Positions 1 through 9,675 are shown, counted from the first letter of the stretch. The stretch: 64,000 nt of DNA from Sneathiella limimaris (GCF_012932565.1 NZ_JABBYJ010000003.1:248001-312000); one strand, 5' to 3'. The notes: a model not told the origin generated them from the sequence alone. A program made the numbers and translations.

Positions 1-210
1 ATGGCGCTTGCTCTGGGACTACTAGTCCCAATAATTTTGTTTGAACCATTTTTTGGATCTGCTGCTTTGCTAGCCGGTATGGGCGCTGCCTTGGTCACAG
101 GCTTCATTGCAATTCGTCAAATTGGCGGGCAAACGGGGGATGTCCTTGGCACCATCCAGCAGGTCAGTGAAATTGCTTTTCTGCTGACCTTATCTGCGAT
201 GATAGCCTGA
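1..210 (+). CDS. cobS: Adenosylcobinamide-GDP ribazoletransferase (cobalamin synthase), C-terminal fragment
   Basis: Only the last 69 codons are in the window; the frame is open from base 1, so the ATG there is probably internal. The peptide is very hydrophobic (two membrane segments) and carries the motif GGQTGDVLGTIQQ, typical of the end of CobS, the inner-membrane enzyme that joins adenosylcobinamide-GDP to alpha-ribazole in the last steps of vitamin B12 assembly. It ends with TGA five bases before the stop of the convergent hrpB gene, leaving no room for a separate terminator. The identification rests on this one motif and the hydrophobic pattern. Confidence 0.8.
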   Translation: MALALGLLVPIILFEPFFGSAALLAGMGAALVTGFIAIRQIGGQTGDVLGTIQQVSEIAFLLTLSAMIA

Positions 211-215
211 TCACT

Positions 216-2747
216 TCAGGATTTTCTGGGTTTAGCCCTGGCGGTTGGCTCTGCCTGCATCGGATCATCCGGCCAATAATGTTTTGGATATTGGCCCTTC
301 AGGTCCTTTTTTACTGCTTCATAACTGTTGCTCCAAAACCCGGCCAGATCTGTTGTAATTTGCGCGGGTCTTCCAGCGGGGCTCAATAAATGAACTGTAA
401 TCGGCACCTTTCCTCCTGCCAAACGGGGCAGGTCAGCTTGTCCAAATAGTTCCTGCAGACGAACGGCGAGCACTGGACTTGCCGGGTCGCTATAATCCAG
501 TCGGATATTTGACCCTGTTGGCACGCGCAGGCGGGCAGGCGCTTCTTTTTCCAACAGTTGCTGCAAATCCCAGCTTAAGAGCGACGTCAACATTTGTAAA
601 AGATCCAGTTTTTGCAAATCAGCCAGACTACTGCAACCCGCCAGATATGGCTTTAACCATTGGGCCAGATTACTCTTCAGCCAATCCTTGCTCAAATGCT
701 CAAGTTCGTCAGCGCCTTCTGGCAAACTATCTCCAAAATGTTCAAGCAAAAACCTGGCGCGACCCAAAAGGCCTTCGACGTCTTTTGTCCAGGGAAGTGG
801 CCGTAAATCCTTAGCGGCAATTACCTCCAGCAACACATCAGCAACAGCCTCTGGATCGGGGGATTTCACTCTCTTTCGATCAAGCACCAGCGCACCGATA
901 CAGGTTTCCTCATCAGCAATAACCCTGTCCCTCTCTTCCTCCCATCGGATATTAATCCGATCCGTCAGATGATCTGCGAACTGTTCAGTTAATTGCTGAT
1001 AGGTAATAGATACAGCCAATCTAATCTCCGCATCCCGCCCTTTTCCTTCAAGCTCAGCAACCACCAAATAGGGCTCACCAATCAAGCGATCCCCGGGTTT
1101 TAAAGCGGCACCGCGGCCACCGGACAACCTGTAGGCTTTTGGATTTGATTTACGTTGTTCACCAATCCGGTCAGGATAGGCACGAGCCACTATAGGACCC
1201 AACGGCATATCCGAAGCATATGTTCCCTTGCATTTAAATCGCCGGCGTAAGTCTTTTGCGTTCCGAAGGACTGCCCCCATTGCAGGAGCCGATCCGCCCG
1301 ATTTAAAAGCCCGATGCAGAAGTTCTATTCTACTTTTCAAATCTGAATTAGGTGCGTCCCGATCCTTAGAAATGATATCCCTTTCGGATAACAGCGCAGA
1401 AAGGTCACAGGCCAACGCTCTTTCCGTATCCGTCTCAGCTTGCAAGATCATGACGGCAAGTCTTGGATGAAGTGGTAACTTCACCATCTGCTCCCCAAGC
1501 GCCGTAATCTGCCCCTTTCGATCAAGAGCGCCGAGTGAAATCAGCAAATCCTTCGCTTGTGCCAGCAGGCCTTCTGGCGGGGCTGTCATCCAGGTTAGCT
1601 CACTTGCATCCTCCACTCCCCATTTAGCAAGTTCAAGCGCTAGCGAACATAAATCCACAGTAGCAATCTCAGGCTCCCCATGAGGGATGAGCCCTTTATC
1701 TTCTGCCGCCGCCCACATGCGATAGCAAACGCCAGGGCCCATTCGGCCGGCACGGCCGCGGCGTTGGTCTGCTGATGCCCTGGAAATCCGTTTCAGTTCC
1801 AGTCGGCTCATGCCGCTATTTGGATCAAATCGGGGCTTACGGCTAAGCCCCGTATCCACGACTATGCGAACCCCATCAATAGTCAAACTGGTTTCCGCGA
1901 TATCGGTTGAAAGGATGATCTTTCGCTTGCCATCAGGTCGGGGGCGCAAGGCTTGATCTTGCTCTTTCTGGGGTAAATTGCCATAGAGTGAATGAACCGA
2001 TATGTCTGCAAAAGCCTTCTTATTCTTTACTAAATTATTTAACCGGTTAATTTCCCCTGATCCCGGAAGGAACACTAAAATATCCCCTTCTGGTTCCTCA
2101 CCAATAATCAGTTCGATCCAATCGGCAAGGACAGCCTCATAGCGACCTTTCGGCGCTCGATCGATAAACCGGGTCTCAACGGGATATATCTGCCCCTCTG
2201 ACGTGACAACAGGCGCATCCCCCAACAATTTGGCAACGCCTCCCGCATCTAACGTCGCGGACATAACAACAATCTTCAAATCTTCCCGAAGAAACTCCTG
2301 TGCCTGCCGGGTCAGAGCCAGCCCCAAATCCGAATTCAGGTTCCGCTCATGAAACTCATCAAAAATCACAACAGCAGTATCAACCAGTTCCGGATCCTGC
2401 TGCAATTTTCGGGTCAAAATTCCTTCGGTAACAACTTCAATGCAGGTCTTATCGCTCACCTTCGTGTCCAGCCTGACCCTATATCCAACTGTCTCGCCCA
2501 CTTCTTCACCGAGTAAATCCGACATCCGACGTGCGGCGGCCCGGGCAGCAAGACGCCGCGGCTCCAGCATCAGGATCTTTCGCCCTTCAAGCCCTGAAAG
2601 CTTCATCAACCACAAAGGGACAAGCGTGGTTTTACCGGCCCCAGGCGGGGCTTGCAACACGGCTACATTCCCTGTCTCCAGATGGGAGAGAAGCTCAGGC
2701 AACACATCCTCAACCGGTAGGCCCGTCAATTTGATCGATTTATCCAT
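216..2747 (-). CDS. hrpB: ATP-dependent helicase HrpB
   Basis: This 843-residue protein has the usual size and layout of HrpB, a DEAH/DExH RNA-helicase-like protein. The Walker A motif PPGAGKTT is at residues 34-41, the DEFH box (motif II) at 130-133, SAT (motif III) at 163-165 and QRRGRAGR (motif VI) at 328-335. A helicase-associated domain and the long HrpB-specific C-terminal region follow. The cellular substrate of HrpB is poorly defined even in E. coli. The ATG at 2747 has only a weak upstream ribosome site, but the protein begins as HrpB proteins usually do. It is a single gene, convergent with the cobS fragment. Family assignment is firm; physiological role is not. Confidence 0.95.
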   Translation of the reverse strand: MDKSIKLTGLPVEDVLPELLSHLETGNVAVLQAPPGAGKTTLVPLWLMKLSGLEGRKILMLEPRRLAARAAARRMSDLLGEEVGETVGYRVRLDTKVSDKTCIEVVTEGILTRKLQQDPELVDTAVVIFDEFHERNLNSDLGLALTRQAQEFLREDLKIVVMSATLDAGGVAKLLGDAPVVTSEGQIYPVETRFIDRAPKGRYEAVLADWIELIIGEEPEGDILVFLPGSGEINRLNNLVKNKKAFADISVHSLYGNLPQKEQDQALRPRPDGKRKIILSTDIAETSLTIDGVRIVVDTGLSRKPRFDPNSGMSRLELKRISRASADQRRGRAGRMGPGVCYRMWAAAEDKGLIPHGEPEIATVDLCSLALELAKWGVEDASELTWMTAPPEGLLAQAKDLLISLGALDRKGQITALGEQMVKLPLHPRLAVMILQAETDTERALACDLSALLSERDIISKDRDAPNSDLKSRIELLHRAFKSGGSAPAMGAVLRNAKDLRRRFKCKGTYASDMPLGPIVARAYPDRIGEQRKSNPKAYRLSGGRGAALKPGDRLIGEPYLVVAELEGKGRDAEIRLAVSITYQQLTEQFADHLTDRINIRWEEERDRVIADEETCIGALVLDRKRVKSPDPEAVADVLLEVIAAKDLRPLPWTKDVEGLLGRARFLLEHFGDSLPEGADELEHLSKDWLKSNLAQWLKPYLAGCSSLADLQKLDLLQMLTSLLSWDLQQLLEKEAPARLRVPTGSNIRLDYSDPASPVLAVRLQELFGQADLPRLAGGKVPITVHLLSPAGRPAQITTDLAGFWSNSYEAVKKDLKGQYPKHYWPDDPMQAEPTARAKPRKS

Positions 2748-2789
2748 GGTGTCTTGATATCTGTGAGTGGAACCCCTGTACAGTCCATT

Positions 2790-4922
2790 TTAGGAACGGT
2801 AATTTCGCTGTTTCGAAAAAAGCTCTGCCAGTAGTGGAAAGAGTACGGTGGATGCTGGCAGGGCAATGAGCGCACCCACTACAATCATGCCGCCAAATCG
2901 CACAGTTGGGGGAAATTCTGATAAGGTAAATATCATAAAACCCAGGGCTAACAATCCATTTGCGACGAGTATTCCCCGCCCTTGTTCTGCCAAGGCAGTC
3001 TTCAATCGCTCTGCTACAGCAAGCCTGTTATCAGAGCGAACTACAGCCATTGCCAAATGAATGATGGCATCCACAGCAAGTCCAAAAGACACACTAATCG
3101 CCGGCGCTGATATGACATCAAGGGGGACAGACATTACCCCCGTCCCACCCAGTAGAAACAGCGGCATAACACCTGCAGCCAGAACCATCGCAAGAGATAA
3201 ACCTACCTGACGTGTCAGAAGCGCGGCAATACCGGCAAATATGCAAATAAGGGCGATCAGGCCGCTAACTAGGCTGCTTGCAACCAGATCCGACAATCTC
3301 GCTTGCAGAACATAAACCCCACCTGTCAGATCTGCATGAAATCCATTTTGGGATGCTATTTCTTCGATCTTGCTTATCACATCAAGGCGGTTTCCTTCGC
3401 GCAGCTCCTCCTTCATGCGGAGCAGAAACAGCGCTTCTTGGCGGTCTTCTGTCAGGAAGCTATCCACCACCTGCTGATTGGCTTCCAGCTGTAACAGCGA
3501 GACCATTTGCGGCCAGGGTATTAAAAAAGCAAGAGGATGGCGATTGGCCTCGGCTAAGAGAGCAGGCAGTGATAAGACAGTTCCAACCTCTCTCTCACCT
3601 GCAAGCTGATTATGCAGCTTCCAAAGTTTTTCATAACTATCCGCTGCATCCAATTGATCTCCAGTTTTGCGGGAGACAACCAGCAGCAAGGGGCTACTTC
3701 CCCCATTTTTGTCTATCTCTTGAAGGCTCCGACCGATCTCTCCCTCTTTAGAGAAATAAGCCATCAAACCCGGATCTGTCTCTAGGCGACTTATTCCTAA
3801 AATAGCGAAAACCAGCGCAGCCAACATACCAATGGCGACTAAAAACTGCCCTGTTTTTATAAGCTGACCATTAGCTTTCCCGTTCAGGGCAACCCGAGCG
3901 CGAGGGGTTTTAATCGGTGCCCTCATCAAGAACGCGGGATAAATGCCCAGCGCCACCAGAAGGGCGACCCCAACACCAATCGCTCCCCCGACACCCAGTT
4001 GCCGAAGGGGCTCAGCTGACACAAACAACAAACTGACAAAACCAAGCAAGGTTGTCACACCGCACCAAAAAGCAGGGACCGAAGTCATCTTTAATGCTCT
4101 GAAAACAGCTCGCTCACCATCCTTCTTTGAAAGTGAAATCCAGTTATTGGTGAGATACACGACCTGGGATTGGACAAGCACATAAATGATAATGGCAAGG
4201 TTGGCAGTCAAAATCCCCACTGGTTGGCCCGCAAAATGTTGAAGCACAAGCCCCGTCACAACCGCAAGAACACCACTAAATGCAGCACCTAAAACAATAA
4301 TAGCAGACCGATAAATCCAGAAAATCAACACACTGAAAATAACGATGCCAGCCAAACTGAAAAGCTGCGCATCATGGACAATGCTGCGTTTAATATGTTC
4401 TGCGATAAACGGCATTCCGGATATATCAATGCGGTCGACCGACCTGGCCGTTTCGATGGCGCTTGTGATTTCCTCCACTGCAGCGATCAGTCCATCAGGT
4501 GTTTCTCGAGGTAAAAAGGCCAATAGGAAAGAGGCATTTTCCTGCTCATCAATCAGAAGCGGCCTCCAAAAAGGGCTATTCGCTGCCTCTTCTACTGTTT
4601 CAGGTCCGCGGCTTAAACTCAGGATTCGGTGAAAGGCATTCAGATCCGAAAGACGCTCTGTCAATTTCTCGACTTCTCTCAGATACCCTTTATCAAATAT
4701 TGATTGCCCAGAAATCCGCAAAATCAGAAATTCTTCTGCCGGAAATTTTTCTGCAATTTCACGGGTATCCGCCATCTCCGGGTCATCAGATCCAAAAAAG
4801 AAATCAGGAGAGACCTGCGGCTTTAAATCAACAAAACCAACAAACAAACTGACCATCAATCCCATCAATAGCATTGCTATTGCCAGCCAGATCCTTGAAA
4901 CTGATTGTGGAACCGGTGTCAC
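2790..4922 (-). CDS. RND/MMPL superfamily exporter
   Basis: A 710-residue membrane protein with the internal duplication of RND permeases. Each half has one membrane helix, a large periplasmic loop, then a block of about five helices (helices near residues 12-30, about 190-330, about 355-376 and about 550-700). It resembles the 'predicted exporter of the RND superfamily' group that includes MMPL and hopanoid-transporter-like proteins. Substrate is unknown; no membrane-fusion or outer-membrane partner gene is adjacent. The start is GTG at 4922, with AGGA about 5 bases upstream. It ends 42 bases before hrpB and may be cotranscribed with it. It diverges from the acetyltransferase gene across 67 bases. 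Confidence 0.85.
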   Translation of the reverse strand: MTPVPQSVSRIWLAIAMLLMGLMVSLFVGFVDLKPQVSPDFFFGSDDPEMADTREIAEKFPAEEFLILRISGQSIFDKGYLREVEKLTERLSDLNAFHRILSLSRGPETVEEAANSPFWRPLLIDEQENASFLLAFLPRETPDGLIAAVEEITSAIETARSVDRIDISGMPFIAEHIKRSIVHDAQLFSLAGIVIFSVLIFWIYRSAIIVLGAAFSGVLAVVTGLVLQHFAGQPVGILTANLAIIIYVLVQSQVVYLTNNWISLSKKDGERAVFRALKMTSVPAFWCGVTTLLGFVSLLFVSAEPLRQLGVGGAIGVGVALLVALGIYPAFLMRAPIKTPRARVALNGKANGQLIKTGQFLVAIGMLAALVFAILGISRLETDPGLMAYFSKEGEIGRSLQEIDKNGGSSPLLLVVSRKTGDQLDAADSYEKLWKLHNQLAGEREVGTVLSLPALLAEANRHPLAFLIPWPQMVSLLQLEANQQVVDSFLTEDRQEALFLLRMKEELREGNRLDVISKIEEIASQNGFHADLTGGVYVLQARLSDLVASSLVSGLIALICIFAGIAALLTRQVGLSLAMVLAAGVMPLFLLGGTGVMSVPLDVISAPAISVSFGLAVDAIIHLAMAVVRSDNRLAVAERLKTALAEQGRGILVANGLLALGFMIFTLSEFPPTVRFGGMIVVGALIALPASTVLFPLLAELFSKQRNYRS

Positions 4923-4989
4923 AGTATCCTTTACCTTCTTAGTCAGTTTTAAACGGCTTTCGAGCTTAACCCATTCACTTCATCACGTC

Positions 4990-5727
4990 ATGATTGAACT
5001 TATTGAAAAGCATTCCTTTCAATCTTTACCCAGCGAAGGTGAAGAAGATTATGATGGCTGGTTGCTCAGGAAATCCAGACATCTTGCAAAACGGGCAAAT
5101 TCAGTCAACTTCCCCGGCAGAGTGAAAAGTCAGATCTCTTTGCCCGATAAGATCGACCATTGTGAGGCCGTCTATAGATCCTTAAACCAACCCGTTGTCT
5201 TTCGCATGACAAAGCTCGCAGATGACGGACTCGTGGAACTACTGAAAGACCGAGGATACAGATCCCTGGATGAAACCAGCATTCTAACTCGGGAGCTGGA
5301 AACAGCGCCTTCAGCGGATCCCACTGTCGTTCTAACGTCTCAACTAGATGACAAGCAATTTGCAGATTTGTGCCTCCTGACAAACAAACCGGTGGATAAG
5401 GCGCGGATCTATCAAGAAAACCTGAAGCGTATCCCCCATAAAACCCTGTTTGGCTTTATCTATGATGGTGACAAAGCGATTGCGGTCGGCATGGCAACTT
5501 ATGGGGATGGCCTGATGGGGCTGTTTGAATTTGCCACGGATCCATATTACCAACGGCAGGGGCTGGCCACTCGAATTTTGAACACCCTTGTAAATCAAGG
5601 GATCCAGAACGGGATCAGTACAGCCTATCTTCAGGTCGTCACGAAGAATGAAAAAGGGACCGGATTTTGGCAAACCCAAGGCTTTTCCGGTCCTCTGTAC
5701 AACTACATTTATTATCTGAAACGATAG
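4990..5727 (+). CDS. GNAT family N-acetyltransferase
   Basis: A 245-residue protein whose C-terminal half is a GNAT fold. The acetyl-CoA pyrophosphate loop appears as QRQGLA at residues 188-193, after the strand GLFEFATDP and before a long helix; the later FWQTQGF segment is the usual C-terminal GNAT motif. The N-terminal part (WLLRKSRHLAKRANSV) matches two-domain GNAT proteins in which a degenerate N-terminal domain precedes the catalytic one. The acceptor substrate cannot be read from the sequence. It is convergent with allA, with three bases between stops, so its link to purine catabolism is only positional. No strong ribosome site precedes the ATG. Confidence 0.85.
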   Translation: MIELIEKHSFQSLPSEGEEDYDGWLLRKSRHLAKRANSVNFPGRVKSQISLPDKIDHCEAVYRSLNQPVVFRMTKLADDGLVELLKDRGYRSLDETSILTRELETAPSADPTVVLTSQLDDKQFADLCLLTNKPVDKARIYQENLKRIPHKTLFGFIYDGDKAIAVGMATYGDGLMGLFEFATDPYYQRQGLATRILNTLVNQGIQNGISTAYLQVVTKNEKGTGFWQTQGFSGPLYNYIYYLKR

Positions 5728-5730
5728 ATA

Positions 5731-6225
5731 TCAGCTCCGATCGAGCAGGATTTCAAGATCTTCTGCAAAGAAGAACTCGTCACAGTTATGACCTTCCCCG
5801 CCGCGATCAACCACCAGAAAATCACTGACGCCATCGAGCGCAAGAACGGGATGGTGCCATGTTCCAGCGTGATAATTCACCCCTTGGTCAGAGGTTGCGA
5901 TAAACGCTTCCAGATCTTCAGGTGTGACATCTTCACCTGCTTTCGCGACCAAAACCAGATACGGATTTGACCCAAGCGGGATAAACGCCTGACTGCCATG
6001 CGGATGCCGCTCCACCATCTTGACTGCTAAGGGGTAGCTTAATGGGGTTGCCTGAAAGATATTTATAAGCGGGCGTCCCCCTTCCAATATCTCTATCTTT
6101 GCCAGATCATGATAGCGGCGGGTCGATCCATTATTGATCAGGAAATAGTCACTTCCCGATGTTTCAATAACATCGCCATAAGGGGCAAACGCCTCCTTGG
6201 TGAGTGGTTTTAAATCCAGTTTCAT
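5731..6225 (-). CDS. allA: Ureidoglycolate lyase (AllA type)
   Basis: This protein of about 164 residues belongs to the ureidoglycolate lyase (AllA) family, which splits ureidoglycolate to glyoxylate and urea, the last step after allantoicase. The PLAVKMVERHPHGSQAFIPL segment, with HPHGSQAF, and the downstream NYHAGTWHHPVLAL segment are AllA hallmarks of a small cupin-like barrel. I chose the ATG at 6225, preceded by AGGG; the frame is open upstream to 6252 but that part overlaps the end of alc. The gene begins 7 bases after alc and is the last of the minus-strand operon puuE-uraD-alc-allA. It makes glyoxylate available to central metabolism. No urease is present in the window to use the urea. 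Confidence 0.92.
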   Translation of the reverse strand: MKLDLKPLTKEAFAPYGDVIETSGSDYFLINNGSTRRYHDLAKIEILEGGRPLINIFQATPLSYPLAVKMVERHPHGSQAFIPLGSNPYLVLVAKAGEDVTPEDLEAFIATSDQGVNYHAGTWHHPVLALDGVSDFLVVDRGGEGHNCDEFFFAEDLEILLDRS

Positions 6226-6232
6226 CACGACC

Positions 6233-7237
6233 CTATTTCGAAATCTTGCCAAAAAGGCGCAAGCGGCTCACGCCGCCATCAGGAATGATATTCAGACGCA
6301 CATGTGTTACCGGTCCAATGTCCTGAACCTCTCCCTCAAATTTGTGGATTGCATCCATGCTGAGTTTCTGCTCCGGCAGCAAGGTTTTCCAGAACATACT
6401 CTGGGTGATAATTGATTGATCCGTTCCGCCAACCATATACGCACCTTGAATTGAGCACCGGTCGGGGAAGTTCCCTTTAAAATGGGCAGTATCAACTTCA
6501 ACGGCTGAAATCACACCCGCATGCCCCAACTCGATAATTGCCCAGTCATTGCCTGGCTCACGACGGCGGCGGGTTTCCCAGCCATCGCCCATATTGACAC
6601 CTCTGCCCGGTGCCAGAATTTTGGATGGTGATCCATAATGTTCGTTATTTGCCGCAACGGCGCGCGCGCCATTGAAAAGTGACGCAAGGTCTACAACCTC
6701 GTTTGGATCCCGATTGTCCCAATTGCAGTTTATCCGTCCATAAACCCGAAGACGGGCAACACCGCCATCTGGATAGATATTCAGCCGCAAATGGCTCCAG
6801 GTTCCGTCACTCTCAACTTTTAGATAGTGATGACTATCTGGCCCTAAGGATACAGAGGGCACAAGTTCCACCCATTCAGTTGTCGCATCCGGCTCCCCAT
6901 CCACATAGCAAGCATCGATGGAGGCTGCTGGTGGATAGTTTCCTGTGAAATGACTGGTATCAATATCAACACCTGCAATGACACCTGGAAGGCCCAAGCG
7001 GACAATGCAGTGATCATAGCCCTCGCCCCGTTTCCGGCGGCTTTCCCAGCCATCCATCCATTTTCCGTTCTCGTCATATTTGTCCGTGATGAATACAGGG
7101 TCAGCTGGATCAATTAAGCGGCTCTTATCTGCAAAGAAATCGTCAGTTGCGAAAGTTACTTCTGCGCCCAGCTGAGGTTGGGCCAGATTGACATATCCAT
7201 TTAAGAAATCAGCTTGGTCTGCTGAAAGGGGCTTCAT
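6233..7237 (-). CDS. alc: Allantoicase
   Basis: A 334-residue allantoicase, which hydrolyses allantoate to ureidoglycolate and urea. It shows the family's tandem duplication: two jelly-roll repeats with matching motifs, [19 protein letters not shown] near residue 65 and [19 protein letters not shown] in the second half, each followed by a V(D/E)xxHFxGN(Y/F)P motif and ending in RLNIxPDGGVxRLR. I chose ATG 7237, which has GGAG about 8 bases upstream; an in-frame TTG exists at 7252. It lies 36 bases downstream of uraD and 7 bases upstream of allA in the same operon. Choosing allantoicase over allantoate amidohydrolase means that nitrogen is released as urea rather than ammonia. Confidence 0.96.
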   Translation of the reverse strand: MKPLSADQADFLNGYVNLAQPQLGAEVTFATDDFFADKSRLIDPADPVFITDKYDENGKWMDGWESRRKRGEGYDHCIVRLGLPGVIAGVDIDTSHFTGNYPPAASIDACYVDGEPDATTEWVELVPSVSLGPDSHHYLKVESDGTWSHLRLNIYPDGGVARLRVYGRINCNWDNRDPNEVVDLASLFNGARAVAANNEHYGSPSKILAPGRGVNMGDGWETRRRREPGNDWAIIELGHAGVISAVEVDTAHFKGNFPDRCSIQGAYMVGGTDQSIITQSMFWKTLLPEQKLSMDAIHKFEGEVQDIGPVTHVRLNIIPDGGVSRLRLFGKISK

Positions 7238-7272
7238 ACTCTTTATCTCCAATGAGGGCGGAATTTGAGGAT

Positions 7273-7785
7273 TTATAGATCCTGCAAACGGAACGCCGCG
7301 ATTTTATCAATTTCTTTAAGCGCAGTTGAAAACTCCGTATTGACGTCATTCTTCAAACGCTCTTCAAATCCTTTTAAGATCTCAAAACGGTTGCTGTTTC
7401 GAACCGCCTTGATGAAGGGAAAGCCAAACTTCTGTTTATAGGCTGCATTATATTCCTGAAACCGTGCAAACTCCTCTTCCGTACATTCAGACAAACCTGC
7501 ACGGGCTTGTTCAGATGTGCTTTCAGCGGTTAGCTCACCGCGCACAGCAGCTTTACCGGCAAGATCCGGATGAGCTTTAATTAAAGTCATTTTCCGGTCT
7601 GTATCAGCGGCGGCGACAATTGAACTCATCAAATCCGCCAAGGCTTCAGCATCATCATGGTCTTCCGTCAGTCCATGGTCCCATGCCCCTTCAGCAACCC
7701 AGGGGGAATGCTCATAAACACCGCCAAAAACGTCGATGAACTGCTCGCGGGTCATTTGGCTTGGCCTATGCTTCAGATTTGCCAT
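7273..7785 (-). CDS. uraD: 2-oxo-4-hydroxy-4-carboxy-5-ureidoimidazoline (OHCU) decarboxylase
   Basis: A protein of about 170 residues of the OHCU decarboxylase family, which decarboxylates OHCU to S-allantoin. The [10 protein letters not shown] segment near the N-terminus, the [10 protein letters not shown] motif (with the HPDLAGK signature) and [12 protein letters not shown] with a downstream RL repeat are characteristic. ATG 7785 is preceded by GGAGGG, and its first base is shared with the TGA of puuE (TGATG), so translation is probably coupled. A longer frame to 7818 exists but would run into puuE. It works directly after UraH, which is encoded on the other strand of this island. Confidence 0.95.
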   Translation of the reverse strand: MANLKHRPSQMTREQFIDVFGGVYEHSPWVAEGAWDHGLTEDHDDAEALADLMSSIVAAADTDRKMTLIKAHPDLAGKAAVRGELTAESTSEQARAGLSECTEEEFARFQEYNAAYKQKFGFPFIKAVRNSNRFEILKGFEERLKNDVNTEFSTALKEIDKIAAFRLQDL

Positions 7786-8702
7786 CAACTTCCCTCCGCA
7801 GGCTGGGTTTTCTGCCAATGGCGGGCAATTTCAATGCGCCGGGCACACCAGACCTTGTCGTGGCTTTTCACATATTCCAAAAACCGTTTCAGCGCCGCAA
7901 TTCGGCCAGGCCGTCCGACCAATCGGCAATGCAGTCCGACAGACATCATCTTAGGGTTTGTCGCCCCCTCCTCATACAAGGTATCAAACGCGTCTTTCAG
8001 ATAGGCAAAATACTGATCGCCACTGTTAAACCCTTGCAGGGCAGCAAAGCGCATATCGTTGACATCCAGCGTATAAGGCACGATCAATTGCTGTCGTCCC
8101 CCCAGCTCCGTCCAGTATGGCAAGTCATCGTCATATGCATCTGCGTCATAGACGAAACCACCGTCTTCAATCACCAGCTTTCGCGTATTTGGGCTTGTCC
8201 GGCCGGTATACCAACCAAGGGGCCGCTCACCGGTCATGCGTTTGAAGATCTCGATCGCTTTTTCCATATGCTCCCGCTCGACATCTTCGGGCACATACTG
8301 GTAGTTGATCCAGCGATAACCATGGCTGCAAATCTCATGTCCGTCGCGAAGGAAAGCCTCAACCACAGCTGGGTTTCGCTCCATTGCCATGGCCACGCCG
8401 AAGATAGTCAGGGGGATGTCATATTCACGGAACAGGCGCAGCAGTCTCCAAACCCCTGCCCGGCTACCATATTCGTATATGGATTCCATACTGATATGGC
8501 GAACATCCGGTAACATGTCTGCCCCGACGATTTCTGACAAGAACGCTTCTGACGCGTCATCTCCATGCAGGATACAATTTTCGCCCCCTTCTTCATAATT
8601 GAGGACAAATTGAACAGCTATTCTTGCACCATCTGGCCATTTCGGATCGGGAGGATTTTCGCCATAACCAATGAGGTCTCTTGGATAGTCTTCCGTCATC
8701 AT
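7785..8702 (-). CDS. puuE: Allantoinase, polysaccharide-deacetylase type (PuuE)
   Basis: A 305-residue protein of the NodB-homology/polysaccharide deacetylase fold in its PuuE branch, a cofactor-independent allantoinase that opens allantoin to allantoate. The N-terminal YPRDLIGYGENPPDPKWP signature, the ALNYEEGGE-like segment (VLNYEEGGENC), HEICSHGYRW near residue 120 and GWYTGRTSPNTRKL are typical. It is unrelated to metal-dependent AllB. Two adjacent ATG codons (8702, 8699) could serve. It is the first enzyme gene of the operon, six bases after the GntR gene, and overlaps uraD by one base. Operon membership with uraD, alc and allA makes the assignment strong. Confidence 0.95.
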   Translation of the reverse strand: MMTEDYPRDLIGYGENPPDPKWPDGARIAVQFVLNYEEGGENCILHGDDASEAFLSEIVGADMLPDVRHISMESIYEYGSRAGVWRLLRLFREYDIPLTIFGVAMAMERNPAVVEAFLRDGHEICSHGYRWINYQYVPEDVEREHMEKAIEIFKRMTGERPLGWYTGRTSPNTRKLVIEDGGFVYDADAYDDDLPYWTELGGRQQLIVPYTLDVNDMRFAALQGFNSGDQYFAYLKDAFDTLYEEGATNPKMMSVGLHCRLVGRPGRIAALKRFLEYVKSHDKVWCARRIEIARHWQKTQPAEGS

Positions 8703-8708
8703 ATCCCG

Positions 8709-9449
8709 TTACCCTTCTTTCCCGGATTTGGCAGAAGCACCAAAAATTTCATAAAGATCACTGACCGACTGCCTTCCATCTAAATTCAGGGATTTCTCAA
8801 TCGCTTGAATATGTTCGCGCATCAAGGCTACAGCCTGATCTTCATCCTGCTCTCTGATTGCCTTGATAATATCTGCGTGCTCATCACAAGAGCAGGACGC
8901 CTGGTTTAACTTTCCGCTTTGATACTGCACATGGATCAGAGATGTTCGTGAAACAAGTTCTCGCAAAAATTCTGCTAGAGTTGCATTCCCAGCGATCTCC
9001 GCAAGCAGCATATGAAAATCACCTGACAAAGCGACCCAATCACTATGAAGCCCCTTATCAATACTGTTCGCTTCTGCTGCCAAATTTTGCTCCAACACCT
9101 GCAAGTCTTTTTCTTTGGCAGTGGAAACGACTTTTCGCATGATCGCTTCTTCAATGATCAGTCGTGACTCGAGAACTTCTCGTGCCTCTTCAGGAGTTGG
9201 CTCAGAGACAAACGCACCCCTATTCGGTAATATCTGGACGACTTTTTCATAGGCTAGCTTCTGAAGCACCTTACGAATAATGGTACGGCTTACCCCAAAA
9301 ATCTCACCCAGCGTATCCTCAGAAAGTTTGGTACCGGGCAAAAGCTTTTGCTCCAAGATAGCCAAAAACATCTGATCATATATTTGATCATCCTGCGAAA
9401 TTCTCTTCCCCTTGTCAGAAGAGGAATCAACGGAAACAGGGTGCAGCAT
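8709..9449 (-). CDS. GntR/FadR-family (FCD domain) transcriptional regulator
   Basis: A 246-residue regulator with an N-terminal winged helix (about residues 25-90; recognition region GEIFGVSRTIIRKVLQKL) and a C-terminal all-helical FCD domain with the usual metal/ligand residues (D...H in GDFHMLL, EH in CDEHADII and REH). FCD members bind small organic acids or related metabolites. It starts the minus-strand purine operon, six bases before puuE, and faces uraH-xdh across 347 bases that hold a FadR-type palindrome at 9510-9523. The likely role is a purine- or allantoin-responsive repressor of both arms; the ligand is inferred from context only. RBS-like AGAG precedes ATG 9449. Confidence 0.9.
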   Translation of the reverse strand: MLHPVSVDSSSDKGKRISQDDQIYDQMFLAILEQKLLPGTKLSEDTLGEIFGVSRTIIRKVLQKLAYEKVVQILPNRGAFVSEPTPEEAREVLESRLIIEEAIMRKVVSTAKEKDLQVLEQNLAAEANSIDKGLHSDWVALSGDFHMLLAEIAGNATLAEFLRELVSRTSLIHVQYQSGKLNQASCSCDEHADIIKAIREQDEDQAVALMREHIQAIEKSLNLDGRQSVSDLYEIFGASAKSGKEG

Positions 9450-9505
9450 TTCTCTGCCTTTAGCGAAAAGTGAAATATTGTTAGCGAATATTTTTACAAA
9501 TATTT

Positions 9506-9511
9506 ATTATA
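9506..9511 (-). promoter_or_regulatory. Probable -10 box for the GntR-puuE-uraD-alc-allA operon
   Basis: Read on the minus strand this is a consensus TATAAT, about 57 bases upstream of the GntR start codon. No good -35 hexamer is visible at 17 bases (AGGACT is there). The palindrome 9510-9523 covers the -10/-35 spacer, so a bound regulator would block polymerase. Confidence 0.5.
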
Positions 9512-9523
9512 TTGTATACAATA
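9510..9523. promoter_or_regulatory. Palindromic operator, FadR/GntR type
   Basis: TATTGTATACAATA is a perfect 14-bp palindrome containing TTGTATACAA, which fits the TNGTNNACNA pattern known for FadR-subfamily GntR proteins. It sits between the divergent genes and overlaps the edge of the TATAAT box of the GntR operon. Binding by the adjacent GntR protein, giving autoregulation and control of the divergent operon, is inferred. Confidence 0.7.
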
Positions 9524-9675
9524 AATAGAGTCCTCTTGGGCGATTTTTATAAAGTATTTTTCTTATATATCTTAAAAATCAGTATTTTTCGCAGGCGCAC
9601 ACAAAAAACAATATCAATAGTGCATCGCAACACAATCAAATTTACACTCTAATATTTCATACAAAGCGTACAATA

